Below are positions 42,578-51,938 of a stretch of DNA of 64,000 nt, piece by piece. The DNA is from Sphingobium estronivorans (GTDB lineage: Bacteria; Pseudomonadota; Alphaproteobacteria; Sphingomonadales; Sphingomonadaceae), in assembly GCF_008692605.1 (NCBI RefSeq), contig NZ_LFCT01000004.1, positions 1-64,000 of the forward strand, given 5' to 3'. Numbering within the stretch: position 1 is the stretch's first letter; every line of letters begins with the position of its first letter. The position numbers and the translations under genes were made by a program. The notes under the pieces are model-generated. The model ran no database searches and had not been told where the DNA came from. It worked only from the letters and a program-made list of their open reading frames with translations.

Positions 42578-42590
42578 GTCACTTGCAGCC

Positions 42591-44291
42591 TTATTTCGCG
42601 GTCGCCGCGCTCAGCTGCGGGTGGCGCTTGTAGAGGAACCACTGCTGCAACATCGACAGGCAGTTGTTGGTGATCCAGTAAACCAGCAGGCCCGCCGCGA
42701 AGGGTGCCATGATGAACATCATCATCCACGGCATGATCGCGAACACCTGCTGCTGCATCGGGTCCATCTGCGCCGGGTTCAGCTTGAACTGGAAATACAT
42801 GCTGATGCCGAGCAGCAGCGCCAGCAGGCCGATGCCGAGGAAGGCAGGCGGCGTGAAGGGCAACAGGCCGAAAAGATTGACGATGTGCAGCGGATCGGGC
42901 GCGGAAAGATCCTTGATCCACAGCACGAAGGGCTGGTGCCGCATTTCGATGGTGAGCTGCAACACCTTGTACAGCGCGAAGAAGATCGGGATCTGGATGA
43001 AGATCGGCAGGCAGCCCGCGAGCGGGTTCACCTTCTCCTTCTTGTACAGCTCCATCATCTCCTGCTGGAGCTTCTGCTTGTCGTCCTTATGCTTCTCTTG
43101 CAGCGCCTTCATCTTGGGCTGCACGGCGCGCATCGCGGCCATGCTGGCGAACTGGCGCTGGGCAACGGGGAACATCAGGCCACGGACCACGAAGGTCAGG
43201 CAGATGATCGCCACGCCAAAATTGCCGATGACCGTGAACAACCAGTGCAGCAGCGCGAAGATCGGCTGTTCGAACCAGTAGAACCAGCCCCAGTCAATGG
43301 CGCGGTCGAACAGCGGAACGCCCGCCCGCTCATAGGCTTGCAGCGTCTTCACTTCCTTGGCGCCGACGAACAGGCGGTTGGTCTGCGTCACTGCCTTACC
43401 CGGCGCGATCATGATCGGCGCCAGTGCGAAGTCGGTCTGATATTGCGTGCCGTCGCCCTTGCGCATCTGGGCGTTGAAGGCGGCCTTCTGGTCGGGCACC
43501 AGCGCGGAGAGCCAATATTTGTCGGTGAAGCCGATCCAGCCGCCGGTCGACTGGAAGCTCTGGCTGGACGGACCCTTGGCCAGATCCTTGTAATTCACGT
43601 CATAATTGGCCGCGCCGTTGAACACGCCCATCGGACCGACATGGATCGTCCAGGTGTCGGGATCGACGGAGGGATGCGCCCGGCTGACATAGCCATAGCT
43701 CTTGATGCCCACCGCGCCGGTGCCGCTGTTCGACACCTTCTGCTGCGCCGTGATCATGTAATTTTCGTCGATGGCATAGCGGATTTCGAAGGTCTGGCCC
43801 GCACCGTTGTTCCACGTCAGCGTGACGGGGCTGGTCGGGGTCAATTCCTTGGCAGAGGCCGTCCACACGGCGTTATTGTCGGGCGTCTTGACCCCTTCGC
43901 CCTGCCAGCCGAAGCCCGCGAAATAGGCGTCCTTCGTACCCGACGGGCTATAGAGGCGGATCGCGGCCGAATCCTTGGCAATGGTTTCCTTGTAGGTCGG
44001 CAGCACGATGTCATCGATGCGCGCGCCCTTCAGGTTGATGGAGCCGGTGATCTTGGGCGTGCGGATCGCCACGCGCGGGCTGTCCTTCAGGACCAGCGCC
44101 AGATCGCGGATCGCGGCGGGGCCTTCGGCGGCCGGGGCGGAGCCCGAGGGAGTGAGCGGGGTCGTCTTCCCACCCTCGATCTTGGTCGCCGGCGGGCTGG
44201 CGGGGAAGAAATGCTTGGCGACATAGGGCCAGCCGAACAGGATCGCCGCAGTCAGCAGCACCGCCAGGATGATATTCTTCTTGTCGTCCAC
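42591..44291 (-). CDS. yidC: membrane protein insertase YidC
   Basis: 566 residues from GTG 44291, which gives the normal N-terminus [21 protein letters not shown] large periplasmic beta-domain follows (from about 60 to 340), then five helices including [40 protein letters not shown] and [17 protein letters not shown]. It inserts and folds inner-membrane proteins with SecYEG or alone. It lies between yidD (35 bases upstream) and engB. Longer in-frame starts upstream would add residues not typical of YidC. Confidence 0.96.
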   Translation of the reverse strand: MDDKKNIILAVLLTAAILFGWPYVAKHFFPASPPATKIEGGKTTPLTPSGSAPAAEGPAAIRDLALVLKDSPRVAIRTPKITGSINLKGARIDDIVLPTYKETIAKDSAAIRLYSPSGTKDAYFAGFGWQGEGVKTPDNNAVWTASAKELTPTSPVTLTWNNGAGQTFEIRYAIDENYMITAQQKVSNSGTGAVGIKSYGYVSRAHPSVDPDTWTIHVGPMGVFNGAANYDVNYKDLAKGPSSQSFQSTGGWIGFTDKYWLSALVPDQKAAFNAQMRKGDGTQYQTDFALAPIMIAPGKAVTQTNRLFVGAKEVKTLQAYERAGVPLFDRAIDWGWFYWFEQPIFALLHWLFTVIGNFGVAIICLTFVVRGLMFPVAQRQFASMAAMRAVQPKMKALQEKHKDDKQKLQQEMMELYKKEKVNPLAGCLPIFIQIPIFFALYKVLQLTIEMRHQPFVLWIKDLSAPDPLHIVNLFGLLPFTPPAFLGIGLLALLLGISMYFQFKLNPAQMDPMQQQVFAIMPWMMMFIMAPFAAGLLVYWITNNCLSMLQQWFLYKRHPQLSAATAK

Positions 44292-44326
44292 GCTTGTCGG
44301 CTCCGCCGTATCTTTTGAAATCTGTG

Positions 44327-44539
44327 TCAGGGGACCGGGTCGTAACCCGAACCGCCCCATGGGTGGCATCGCATTAGCCGCTTCGAGGCCAGCCAGCTAC
44401 CCTTCACCGCACCATATTTGCGGATCGCCTGAATCGCATATTCGGAACAGGAGGGGGCATAGCGGCAGCTGGGCGGCAAAATGCGCGAGGGGCCAAGTTG
44501 CCAGAAGCGCGCGATCAGGATGAGGATGCGGCCGATCAT
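44327..44539 (-). CDS. yidD: membrane protein insertion efficiency factor YidD
   Basis: 70 residues. The DUF37 core PSCRYAPSCSEYAIQAI with three Cys and KRLMRCHPWGGSGYDPVP is fully conserved. YidD helps YidC-dependent insertion and sits on the cytoplasmic face of the membrane. It overlaps rnpA by ATGA and precedes yidC, the standard order. Confidence 0.95.
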   Translation of the reverse strand: MIGRILILIARFWQLGPSRILPPSCRYAPSCSEYAIQAIRKYGAVKGSWLASKRLMRCHPWGGSGYDPVP

Positions 44540-44949
44540 GGCTTTGCCGCGCCTGTCGGGGGCGCGTTGGCTGGGGCCTTGCGCTGTCCCTTGGAGGAAC
44601 CGCGCCTTCGCGGCGGCGCTTCGCCGACCGGGCGGCTCATCACCTTACCGAGCGCCTTTTCCATCTCGGAGCGGAGCAGGCCGAAATCGCGCTCGATGCC
44701 CTCGGAACGGCCGATCAGCACATGGTCGGCCCCCGGTACGCCATGGACCGGCAGCAGTTCGCGCGCGAGAACGCGAAAACGGCGCTTCATCCGGTTACGG
44801 ACGACAGCGCCGCCAATCTTCTTCGTGACCGTGATGCCATAACGCATCGCCGGATCGCCGTCGCCACGTTCGCGCACCAGCAGGACAAAGCCGGGCATGG
44901 GCGCGCGCCGCCCACGATTCGCCGCCAGGAAATCAGCGCGCTTGCCCAT
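44536..44949 (-). CDS. rnpA: ribonuclease P protein component
   Basis: 137 residues from ATG 44949. Contains the RnpA signature GITVTKKIGGAVVRNRMKRR with FVLLVRERG before it and HVLIGRSEGIERDF after; the basic loop binds the RNase P RNA and pre-tRNA leader. The frame is open further upstream, but the part before ATG 44949 overlaps rpmH. A CTG overlapping the rpmH stop is the alternative start seen in some relatives. The C-terminal tail is Pro/Arg/Lys-rich and longer than in most bacteria. Confidence 0.9.
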   Translation of the reverse strand: MGKRADFLAANRGRRAPMPGFVLLVRERGDGDPAMRYGITVTKKIGGAVVRNRMKRRFRVLARELLPVHGVPGADHVLIGRSEGIERDFGLLRSEMEKALGKVMSRPVGEAPPRRRGSSKGQRKAPANAPPTGAAKP

Positions 44950-44981
44950 CACGGCAGGCGCGCCGGTCAGCGGCGCGTCGT

Positions 44982-45116
44982 TCAGGCGCTGAGGCTCTTG
45001 CGGCCGCGCGAACGGCGGGCGCGGATCACGTTGCGACCGCCGGGGGTCGCCATGCGAGCGCGGAAACCGTGACGGCGCTTCCGAACCAGATTGCTCGGCT
45101 GATAGGTGCGCTTCAT
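44982..45116 (-). CDS. rpmH: ribosomal protein L34
   Basis: 44 residues: starts [20 protein letters not shown] and ends RGRKSLSA, a near-universal L34. GAGGAATGAACG precedes the ATG. It is the first gene of the unit leading to rnpA, yidD, yidC and engB, and the classic L34/RNase P overlap region is present. Confidence 0.98.
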   Translation of the reverse strand: MKRTYQPSNLVRKRRHGFRARMATPGGRNVIRARRSRGRKSLSA

Positions 45117-45154
45117 CGTTCATTCCTCAAAAAACTAAAAGAATCGGGCGTGAC

Positions 45155-45180
45155 AAAAAAGGGCCGCTGGTCAAGCGGCC
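45155..45180 (-). terminator. intrinsic terminator after the DsbA-like gene
   Basis: On the minus strand GGCCGCT pairs with AGCGGCC (arms 45174-45180 and 45162-45168, loop 45169-45173), followed by TTTTTT. It ends transcription from the M48/DsbA unit and lies just before the rpmH promoter region. Confidence 0.85.
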
Positions 45181-45249
45181 GCATGTCAGGGGGCGTCCGA
45201 TAGGCAAAAGGCGATCCCGAGTCAATGGCGCAGGTGGCGGTGTCGGCGC

Positions 45250-46020
45250 TTATTTCCCGCGCGCCGAGGCTACCGCCGTCTTCAGCGCATCATAGCCGGC
45301 CGCGCCGTTCAGCACCTGATCGCCGATCACGAAAGTCGGCGTGCCGCTGGCCTGCAATTTCTGGGCAAGGCCGATATTGGACTGGATTTCGTCATTATAG
45401 GTGGTGCTGGCGATGGCCGCCTGCGCCGCTTTGGCGTCGATCCCGACCTTGGCGGCCGCCGCCAGGATCGTTTCCCGCGTCACCTTGCCCGCTGCATAGA
45501 GCGCGCGGTGATAGGGCATATATTGGTTCTTCTCCGCCGCCAGCAGCGACACCTTGGCCGCGTCGATGCTGGCATCCGACAGGATCGGCAGCTCGCGATA
45601 GACGACCTTGACCCGCTTGTCCTCACCCACCAGCCGGGCGAGATCGGGCAGCGACGCCCGGCAATAGCCGCAGGCATAATCGAAAAACTCCACCACCGTC
45701 ACATCACCCTCGGCGGCGCCCTCCCAGGCACCGGCATAGGGTGTTTCGATGGTCTTGCGGCTGGCCTCGATGGTGCCCGCCATCCGCTTGGCCTGCAATT
45801 TCTCGACCGCCTGCGGAATGATCTCGGGATGTTCCAAGATATAGTCGTGGACGATCTGCTCGATCGCCGCCTTGTCGGTGGCATCGACGCGGCTGGTACT
45901 CTGGGTGCCGAGCGCGGCGCCGGTCGCGGTCGCGGCGATAAAGGCGAAAACGCCAAGGGTCATGAGGACGGTCCTGTTGGAAAGCGCCGCGCGAAAGCCG
46001 GGGCGCGAGGGATGGGTCAT
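45250..46020 (-). CDS. DsbA-family thiol:disulfide interchange protein
   Basis: 256 residues. A membrane anchor or signal (LMTLGVFAFIAATATGAALG) covers residues 19-38. An alpha-helical stretch follows (HDYILEHPEIIPQAVEKLQAK, typical of DsbA/Com1-like proteins) and then a thioredoxin fold with C117-GY-C120 in YACGYCRASL. The cis-Pro is in ASGTPTFVIG. It oxidises or isomerises periplasmic disulfides. ATGA overlaps the M48 protease gene. Confidence 0.9.
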   Translation of the reverse strand: MTHPSRPGFRAALSNRTVLMTLGVFAFIAATATGAALGTQSTSRVDATDKAAIEQIVHDYILEHPEIIPQAVEKLQAKRMAGTIEASRKTIETPYAGAWEGAAEGDVTVVEFFDYACGYCRASLPDLARLVGEDKRVKVVYRELPILSDASIDAAKVSLLAAEKNQYMPYHRALYAAGKVTRETILAAAAKVGIDAKAAQAAIASTTYNDEIQSNIGLAQKLQASGTPTFVIGDQVLNGAAGYDALKTAVASARGK

Positions 46021-47387
46021 TTCTTCTTTCGCTTCTGCTCGACGGCGGCGCGGGAAACCATCGCGATATCCTGCGCGCGCAGATAGTCAACCGTGCCGGG
46101 CTTCAATCCCTGCATCGCGGCGTCGGCGCTGCGCAGCGCCATCTGGTCCTGCCCCATCATCGAATAGCGCTCCGCCGTCGCCAGCGCCGCACGGGGAATG
46201 TCGCCGCGATGTTCATAGACGACGCCCAATTGATACCAGGCGAAGGGGTTTTCCCGATCCCGCGCAATGGCGTTGCGCAGCACCTTCTCCGCCTCGGCGA
46301 AGTTCGCGTCATCCTCGGTCGCGATCAGGGCATGGCCCAACAGCGTCGCGATCAACGGCTGATTGGTGAGCTGCACCGCCTCACGCAAAGGCGGGATGGC
46401 GTCGGCGGGCTTGCCGCTTTCCAGCAGCACCTGACCCTTAAGCTCCAGAAAATAGGGATCGTGCGGCGCAGCGGTCAGCAGCGCGTCGACCTCGCTCATC
46501 GCCTTGTCGGGATAGGCGCTTTTGTGCCAGGCATAGGCGCGGGCATAGTGCGCCGGGATCGACTGGTCGCTTTCCGGATATTTGATAAGGGTCTGATTGG
46601 GTTCCGACACGAAGCCGATCAGCTTCGCCTTGATCCGCTCGAACCGCGCCTCCAGCTTGGGGTCCATCGGCTTGTCCCAGGCCGGATCGGCCGAATAGAC
46701 CTCGCGCAGCACATTGATGCGCTCGCCCGACAAGGGGTGGGTGCGGCCGTAGCTGTCATCCTGCGGGATGGCGAGGCGATATTCCTGATTTTGCAGTTTC
46801 TTGAAGAATTCCAGACTGCCCTTGCCGGAAACCCCCGCCTTGCTCAGATAGCGTGCGCCGGCAAGGTCGGCGGAACTTTCCTGCGCGCGGGAAAAGGCAA
46901 GGAACTTGCCCATCGCCGCCGACTGGCCCATGCCCAATATGCCCATGCCGGCTTCCGCGCCGCCCGCCGCGATGGCGGCGGCACCGAGCACCAGGCTGAG
47001 CAGGGTGATGCCGGTCGCTTCCTTCATCCCCTCGGCGGAGCGGATGACATGGCCGCCCTCTATATGGCCGAGTTCGTGGGCGACCACGCCCTGCACCTGG
47101 TTCACATTGTCGGCGGCGGCAATCAGGCCGCTATGCACCCAGACATATTGGCCGCCCGCGACGAAGGCGTTGATTTCCGGGTCGTTGATGACAAGCACCT
47201 GGACATTGCGCGGGTCCATGCCCGCCGCCTTCACCAAAGGCCCGGACATGTCGGCCATGAAGGCCTCGGTTTCCGCGTCGCGCAGGATCTGCTGCGCCGC
47301 CGCCGGTTGCGCCATCAGGGCAAGCGAAGCCATGGCGATCGCGGCGATGCGAAGCCAGCGGGCTTTCATGCGAAAAGGGTTCGGCAT
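46017..47387 (-). CDS. M48 family metalloprotease with TPR region (BepA/YfgC-like)
   Basis: 456 residues. Signal peptide LRIAAIAMASLALMAQPAAA, then the M48 zinc motif HELGH in GVVAHELGHIEGGH and a downstream ESSAD motif with its metal-binding Glu. After residue 270 a run of tetratricopeptide-like helices (for example PADAIPPLREAVQLTNQPLI) matches BepA, the periplasmic protease/chaperone that monitors outer-membrane protein assembly. It is coupled to the DsbA-like gene, fitting shared work on envelope protein folding. Confidence 0.92.
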   Translation of the reverse strand: MPNPFRMKARWLRIAAIAMASLALMAQPAAAQQILRDAETEAFMADMSGPLVKAAGMDPRNVQVLVINDPEINAFVAGGQYVWVHSGLIAAADNVNQVQGVVAHELGHIEGGHVIRSAEGMKEATGITLLSLVLGAAAIAAGGAEAGMGILGMGQSAAMGKFLAFSRAQESSADLAGARYLSKAGVSGKGSLEFFKKLQNQEYRLAIPQDDSYGRTHPLSGERINVLREVYSADPAWDKPMDPKLEARFERIKAKLIGFVSEPNQTLIKYPESDQSIPAHYARAYAWHKSAYPDKAMSEVDALLTAAPHDPYFLELKGQVLLESGKPADAIPPLREAVQLTNQPLIATLLGHALIATEDDANFAEAEKVLRNAIARDRENPFAWYQLGVVYEHRGDIPRAALATAERYSMMGQDQMALRSADAAMQGLKPGTVDYLRAQDIAMVSRAAVEQKRKKK

Positions 47388-47533
47388 GCGAAAGTGGCTG
47401 GGGGCAGGGGATGAGGCTGCATCGCTAACGGTAAATGCCTTGAACGGGATGAACGGTGAATGAAAGGGTTATGGAGCCTTTTGAGCGGAAGGTCCAATAG
47501 CGGCTTGGGGTGGATGCTCGCCATTACCGATAC

Positions 47534-47620
47534 CGTCATGCTGAACCGGTTTCAGCATCCATCGTGCCGCGCCGCCGGCTTAATCAGGGAAATGGACCCT
47601 GAAACAAGTTCAGGGTGACG
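47534..47620. repeat. twin-hairpin intergenic repeat, second copy type
   Basis: Ends CGTCA (47534) and TGACG (47620). The left arm contains ATGCTGAA/TTCAGCAT around CCGGT; the right contains ACCCTGAA/TTCAGGGT around ACAAG. The 29-base arms match as inverse copies at 23 of 29 positions, and the stem differences (TG/CA against CC/GG) compensate. Architecture is like 23831-23908 though the sequences differ. Confidence 0.75.
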
Positions 47621-47682
47621 ATTGCGGCGAGTTCCGCCGACGGTCGTGCATGGCCGAAAATTCTCACGCCAGCGTCAAAAGA

Positions 47683-47729
47683 AAAGCGCCGCCGTCTTGC
47701 CGATCAAACCGGCAAGACGGCGGCGCTTT
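47683..47729 (-). terminator. intrinsic terminator of rne with a 20-bp perfect stem
   Basis: Arms at 47683-47702 and 47710-47729 are exact inverse copies of 20 bases with a 7-base loop. On the minus strand the stem is followed by TTTTCTTTTG. It lies 20 bases past the rne stop, the strongest terminator in the window. Confidence 0.92.
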
Positions 47730-47748
47730 CATGGCGTTTCAGCCGTTT

Positions 47749-50439
47749 TTACTGGCCGAAGGTGCGTTGCCACCAGCCGCGACGCGGGGTGCCGTCATCC
47801 TCGGTCGCGCCGTCCGCTTCGGTATCGCCGTTCACCGTGATCGCTTCGCCGTTTTCCGCAGGCGCTTCGGCGGGAGCCTCGATCGCCGGAGCGGCTTCGG
47901 CAGCAGCGACGGCAGCTTCCTCGACCACCGGATCGGCCTTCTTGCGGCGTGTGCGCTTGGGCTTGGCCGGAGCTTCCTCGGCAACCGGCCCGGCTTCGGC
48001 GGCCGCGGCTTCCTCCGCCACCGGCTCCACCTTCTTGCGGCGGGTGCGCTTGGGCTTGACCGGTGCCTCCTCGGCAGCGGCTTCGGCGGCGGGAGCCTCC
48101 GCGACCGGCGCTGCGACCGGAGCCTCCGCCTCGACAGCCTCGGCGGCGGGGGCAGCGGCTTCCTTGGCCTTGCGGGCGCGGGGGCGGCGGCGCGTCTTGG
48201 GCGCTTCTTCCTCGACCGGGGCTTCGGCAGCCTCGGCCACCGGCTCGGCGACCGCTGCTTCGACCTCGACAGCCTCTACCGCTTCGTCGCTGGCGACGGA
48301 GCCTTCGGTCACGGTCTCCTCGGCCACGCCTTCCGCCTCACGACGGCGGCGTCCACCGCGGCGGCCGCGGCGGCCACGGCGGCGGCCTTCGCCTTCACCG
48401 TCGGCGCTAGCCTCCACCGGTGCGGCTTCGGCTTCACCTTCGTCGCCCTCGGCCTCATCCTCTGCGGCTTCGACGTCTTCGCCAGCCTCGCCTTCGGCGT
48501 GAGCCGCGGCGTGCTCGTCACGCTGACCACCGCGACGGCGACGGCGACGACGGCGACGACGACCGCCTTCGCGGTCCTCCCCGCGCTCGCCCCGTTCCTC
48601 ATGCGCGGCTTCGACTTCCTCGACCTCTTCCTCGTCCAGCTCTTCGACGATATCGAGATCATCCTCTTCCTCGACGATCGGCGTATAGTCGACCACCCGC
48701 TCCGGCCGTGGTCCGCTGGCCTCGACCGACATGCGCGCGCCCTCGATCTCGCCATCGGGCAGGATCGCGATGCGAACGCCATAGCGGCTTTCGATCTCGT
48801 CCAGTTCGCGGCGCTTGTTGTTGAGGACGTAGAAGGCCGCTTCCTGGCTCGCCCGCAGCGTGATGAGGGAGCCGCGACCGCGCGCCGCTTCCTCTTCCAG
48901 CATGCGCAGCGCGCCCAGGCCCGCCGACGAAGCGGTGCGGACCAGGCCGGTGCCTTCGCAGTGCGGGCACTGGCGGGTCGACGCTTCGAGAACGCCGGTG
49001 CGCAGGCGCTGGCGGCTCATTTCCATCAGGCCGAAGCCCGAAATGCGGCCGACCTGGATGCGGGCGCGATCGTCCTTCAGCGCCTCCTTCATCGCCTTCT
49101 CGACCTTCCGGATGTTGGAGTTCATCTCCATGTCGATAAAGTCGATGACGACAAGGCCAGCCATGTCGCGCAGGCGCAACTGGCGGGCGATTTCGCGGGC
49201 GGCTTCGAGGTTGGTGGCGACGGCGGTCTGCTCGATGCCATGCTCGCGGGTCGACCGGCCCGAGTTGATGTCGATCGACACCAGCGCCTCGGTCGGGTTG
49301 ATGACCAGATAGCCACCGGATTTCAACTGCACGACGGGATTGTACATCGCCGCCAACTGATCCTCGACACTGGCGCGCTGGAACAGCGACACCGCATCGG
49401 CATATTGCTTCACCCGGCGCGCATGGCTGGGCATCAGCAGCTTCATGAAGTCCTTGGCCGCCTTATAGCCATATTCGCCCTCGACGATGACTTCCTCGAT
49501 ATCCTTGTTGTAGATATCGCGGATCGCCCGCTTGATGAGGTCGCTGTCATTGTGGATCAGCGCGGGGGCGTCGGACTTCAGCGTCTTTTCGCGGATTTCG
49601 TCCCACAGGCGGGCGAGATAATCGAAGTCGCGCTTGATCTCCGGCTTGGTGCGCTGGAGGCCCGCCGTGCGGACGATGCAGCCCATGGTCGAGGGCAACG
49701 CCATCTCCGCGATGATCGACTTCAACCGCTTGCGGTCGGCAGCGTTTGAAATCTTGCGCGAAATCCCGCCGCCATGCGACGTGTTCGGCATCAGCACGCA
49801 ATAGCGGCCCGCGAGCGACAGATAGGTGGTCAGTGCCGCGCCCTTGTTGCCGCGCTCCTCCTTGACGACCTGCACCAGCAGCACCTGGCGGCGCTTGATG
49901 ACATCCTGAATCTTGTAGCGGCGGCGCAGCGCCATGCGCTTGCGGCGCAGTTCGTCGGCGGCCTCGTCGCCCTTGCCGCGACGACCACGACCCCGGTTGC
50001 CGTTCTCGGCACCTTCGCCATTTTCGCCTTCGGCATGCTCCTCATCGTCATGATGATGGGTTGCCTCAACGACTTCCAGCCCGCCGTCGGAGGTGCCGGC
50101 ATGATCGTCTTCATCATCATAGTCGGCGCGCAGCGCGGCCTCTTCCTCGGCATGCTCGCGCTCTTCGCGCAGCAGCGCTTCGCGGTCCTCGCGCGGGATC
50201 TGGTAATAGTCCGGGTGGATTTCGCTGAAAGCAAGGAAACCGTGGCGATTGCCGCCATAATCGACGAAGGCCGCCTGGAGCGAAGGTTCTACGCGAGTAA
50301 CCTTGGCGAGGTAGATATTGCCCTTGAGCTGCTTGTGCTCGGCCGATTCGAAGTCGAATTCCTCGATCCGGTTACCCTTGACGACCGCGACCCGGGTTTC
50401 TTCCCGGTGGCGCGCATCGATCAGCATACGCATTGTCAT
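47749..50439 (-). CDS. rne: ribonuclease E/G
   Basis: 896 residues. The N-terminal catalytic half begins RMLIDARHREETRVAVV with the S1 domain, containing a long acidic insert (about residues 95-165). Metal-binding Asp in FIDMEMN and IDINSGRST, and the Zn-link Cys pair CPHC in STRQCPHCEGTG, are present. The C-terminal half is low complexity: acidic runs, arginine-rich RRRRRRRRRGG, and tandem copies of KPKRTRRKK, which bind RNA and degradosome partners. It starts mRNA decay and processes rRNA and tRNA precursors. A long upstream leader may serve autoregulation. Confidence 0.95.
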   Translation of the reverse strand: MTMRMLIDARHREETRVAVVKGNRIEEFDFESAEHKQLKGNIYLAKVTRVEPSLQAAFVDYGGNRHGFLAFSEIHPDYYQIPREDREALLREEREHAEEEAALRADYDDEDDHAGTSDGGLEVVEATHHHDDEEHAEGENGEGAENGNRGRGRRGKGDEAADELRRKRMALRRRYKIQDVIKRRQVLLVQVVKEERGNKGAALTTYLSLAGRYCVLMPNTSHGGGISRKISNAADRKRLKSIIAEMALPSTMGCIVRTAGLQRTKPEIKRDFDYLARLWDEIREKTLKSDAPALIHNDSDLIKRAIRDIYNKDIEEVIVEGEYGYKAAKDFMKLLMPSHARRVKQYADAVSLFQRASVEDQLAAMYNPVVQLKSGGYLVINPTEALVSIDINSGRSTREHGIEQTAVATNLEAAREIARQLRLRDMAGLVVIDFIDMEMNSNIRKVEKAMKEALKDDRARIQVGRISGFGLMEMSRQRLRTGVLEASTRQCPHCEGTGLVRTASSAGLGALRMLEEEAARGRGSLITLRASQEAAFYVLNNKRRELDEIESRYGVRIAILPDGEIEGARMSVEASGPRPERVVDYTPIVEEEDDLDIVEELDEEEVEEVEAAHEERGERGEDREGGRRRRRRRRRRGGQRDEHAAAHAEGEAGEDVEAAEDEAEGDEGEAEAAPVEASADGEGEGRRRGRRGRRGGRRRREAEGVAEETVTEGSVASDEAVEAVEVEAAVAEPVAEAAEAPVEEEAPKTRRRPRARKAKEAAAPAAEAVEAEAPVAAPVAEAPAAEAAAEEAPVKPKRTRRKKVEPVAEEAAAAEAGPVAEEAPAKPKRTRRKKADPVVEEAAVAAAEAAPAIEAPAEAPAENGEAITVNGDTEADGATEDDGTPRRGWWQRTFGQ

Positions 50440-50901
50440 TTATTGTTCTCCGGCGTGGGCGGCCAGCGGCACTGGGCCGGGCGGCCACGCGATAGCAGGG
50501 GGGCGGCGCGAGTTGCTGCATCGCCCGGTTTTGTTGAAAAAGCTGCGTGTCTGCTGCCGGGGCAGGGCCGGACCATGTGCCGGACACCACCAACCACGCC
50601 GCATCGCCCGGAACCGGGTTCAGCGTGGATTGGAATTCATGCCTCATGCAGCGTCAACCTGTTCGTACATCGTGTCGGACGCTTGAGCGGCCGCCGATGC
50701 CATCGTGAAATGCCTCAAAGGGCCGGCGCACAATATGGGCAAGCCTTTCAGGAATATGAATGGGTAGCAGTCAAAATGCAAAGGAGCAACGGCCCCCTGA
50801 AATATTGTTGCCTGCGCGGCGCTGCTTAATCTCAACATGATGAAGGCGACGTTAACCTTGTCCTTCCCGGTCGAAGAAGCCGGTGCATAACGCGCAATTC
50901 C
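50440..50901. promoter_or_regulatory. 462-base divergent region, including the rne leader
   Basis: No gene is seen on either strand. It must carry the promoters of rne (minus) and the amidase (plus). Long, structured leaders bound by RNase E are known for rne in other bacteria. GC-rich stretches at 50460-50510 could fold, but no conserved structure was identified. Confidence 0.45.
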
Positions 50902-51888
50902 GTGCGAAAATATGGCTGGACGGCCAAGGGCGGCGCGTTGCACAAGCGGCGCATGATCCCAAGCCTTGCGCTCGCGAGCCTGCTTTTTTCAGGTGCGCCC
51001 GGTCACGCCGGCGGCATGACCGCGCTCATGCCGATCGGCGATTGGCGGGGGCTGCGTTTCGATGCGCCCGCCCAAATGGCGCCGCGTCCGGCCCGACGGG
51101 TCCACAGCATCACCGTGCCGATCCCGCCGGTGGCCCGCGGCGTGGCGCTGCCGCCGGTGGAAGGGCCGCGCGATGCCTCCCGCCCGTTGGTGGTGATCGA
51201 TGCGGGGCATGGCGGTCATGATCCGGGCGCGATCAATCGCGTCAATGGCGAGCGTGAAAAGGACGTGACTCTGGCCATTGCGCGGGCGATCCGCGACCGG
51301 CTGCTGCAGTCGGGCAGGGTGCGCGTGGCGCTGACCCGCGACGACGACCATTTCCTGGTGCTGCAGGAACGCTATGGCATTGCCCGCATGCTCAATGCCG
51401 ATCTGTTCATCTCGATCCACGCCGATTCGGCGGACAATGACGCAGCGCGTGGCGCGACCGTCTATACCCTGTCCGAAACCGCGTCCGACCGCGAGGCGGC
51501 CCGGCTGGCGGCGCGGGAGAACAAGGCGGATGTGCTGAACGGCGTCAATCTGGGCGGCCAGTCGGAAGAGGTGTCGTCGATCCTCATCGACCTGACGCAG
51601 CGGGAATCGATGAACATCTCCGTCGCCTTCGCCCGGCTGTTGCAGCGCGAGGGCGCGCCCTATGTGCCGTTCCGCGGCACGGCGCACCGGTTCGCCTCGC
51701 TGATCGTGTTGAAGGCGCCCGACACGCCTTCGGTGCTGTTCGAGACCGGCTATATCTCCAACACGGAGGACGCGGCTTTCCTGGCGTCGAAGGAAGGGCA
51801 GGCCAATATCGCCAAGGGCGTGGCCCGGGCCATCGACGTGCATTTCGCGCGCAGACGCGCGCTGCGCGAGGGCGGGGCAGGCGGTTAG
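50902..51888 (+). CDS. N-acetylmuramoyl-L-alanine amidase (Amidase_3)
   Basis: 328 residues from GTG 50902, or 311 from ATG 50953, which begins directly at the signal peptide (IPSLALASLLFSGAPGHA). The catalytic domain carries VVIDAGHGGHDPGA (zinc His), the Glu in GEREKDVTL, the zinc His in FISIHADSA and the catalytic Glu in VLFETGYISN. It cuts the bond between muramic acid and the stem peptide in the periplasm during cell separation. PBP1A follows by 50 bases. Confidence 0.92.
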   Translation: MRKYGWTAKGGALHKRRMIPSLALASLLFSGAPGHAGGMTALMPIGDWRGLRFDAPAQMAPRPARRVHSITVPIPPVARGVALPPVEGPRDASRPLVVIDAGHGGHDPGAINRVNGEREKDVTLAIARAIRDRLLQSGRVRVALTRDDDHFLVLQERYGIARMLNADLFISIHADSADNDAARGATVYTLSETASDREAARLAARENKADVLNGVNLGGQSEEVSSILIDLTQRESMNISVAFARLLQREGAPYVPFRGTAHRFASLIVLKAPDTPSVLFETGYISNTEDAAFLASKEGQANIAKGVARAIDVHFARRRALREGGAGG

Positions 51889-51938
51889 TCGATCCGCTCT
51901 GGCGCTAGGCGCAATTTCACCCTAGAGCCTCGGACATC

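Larger units (their letters stand above)
47388..47748. other. 361-base intergenic stretch with repeat and rne terminator
   Basis: Between the M48 gene start and the rne stop. It holds the twin-hairpin repeat at 47534-47620 and the long rne terminator at 47683-47729. The M48 promoter must also lie here but no convincing -35/-10 pair was seen. Confidence 0.7.
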
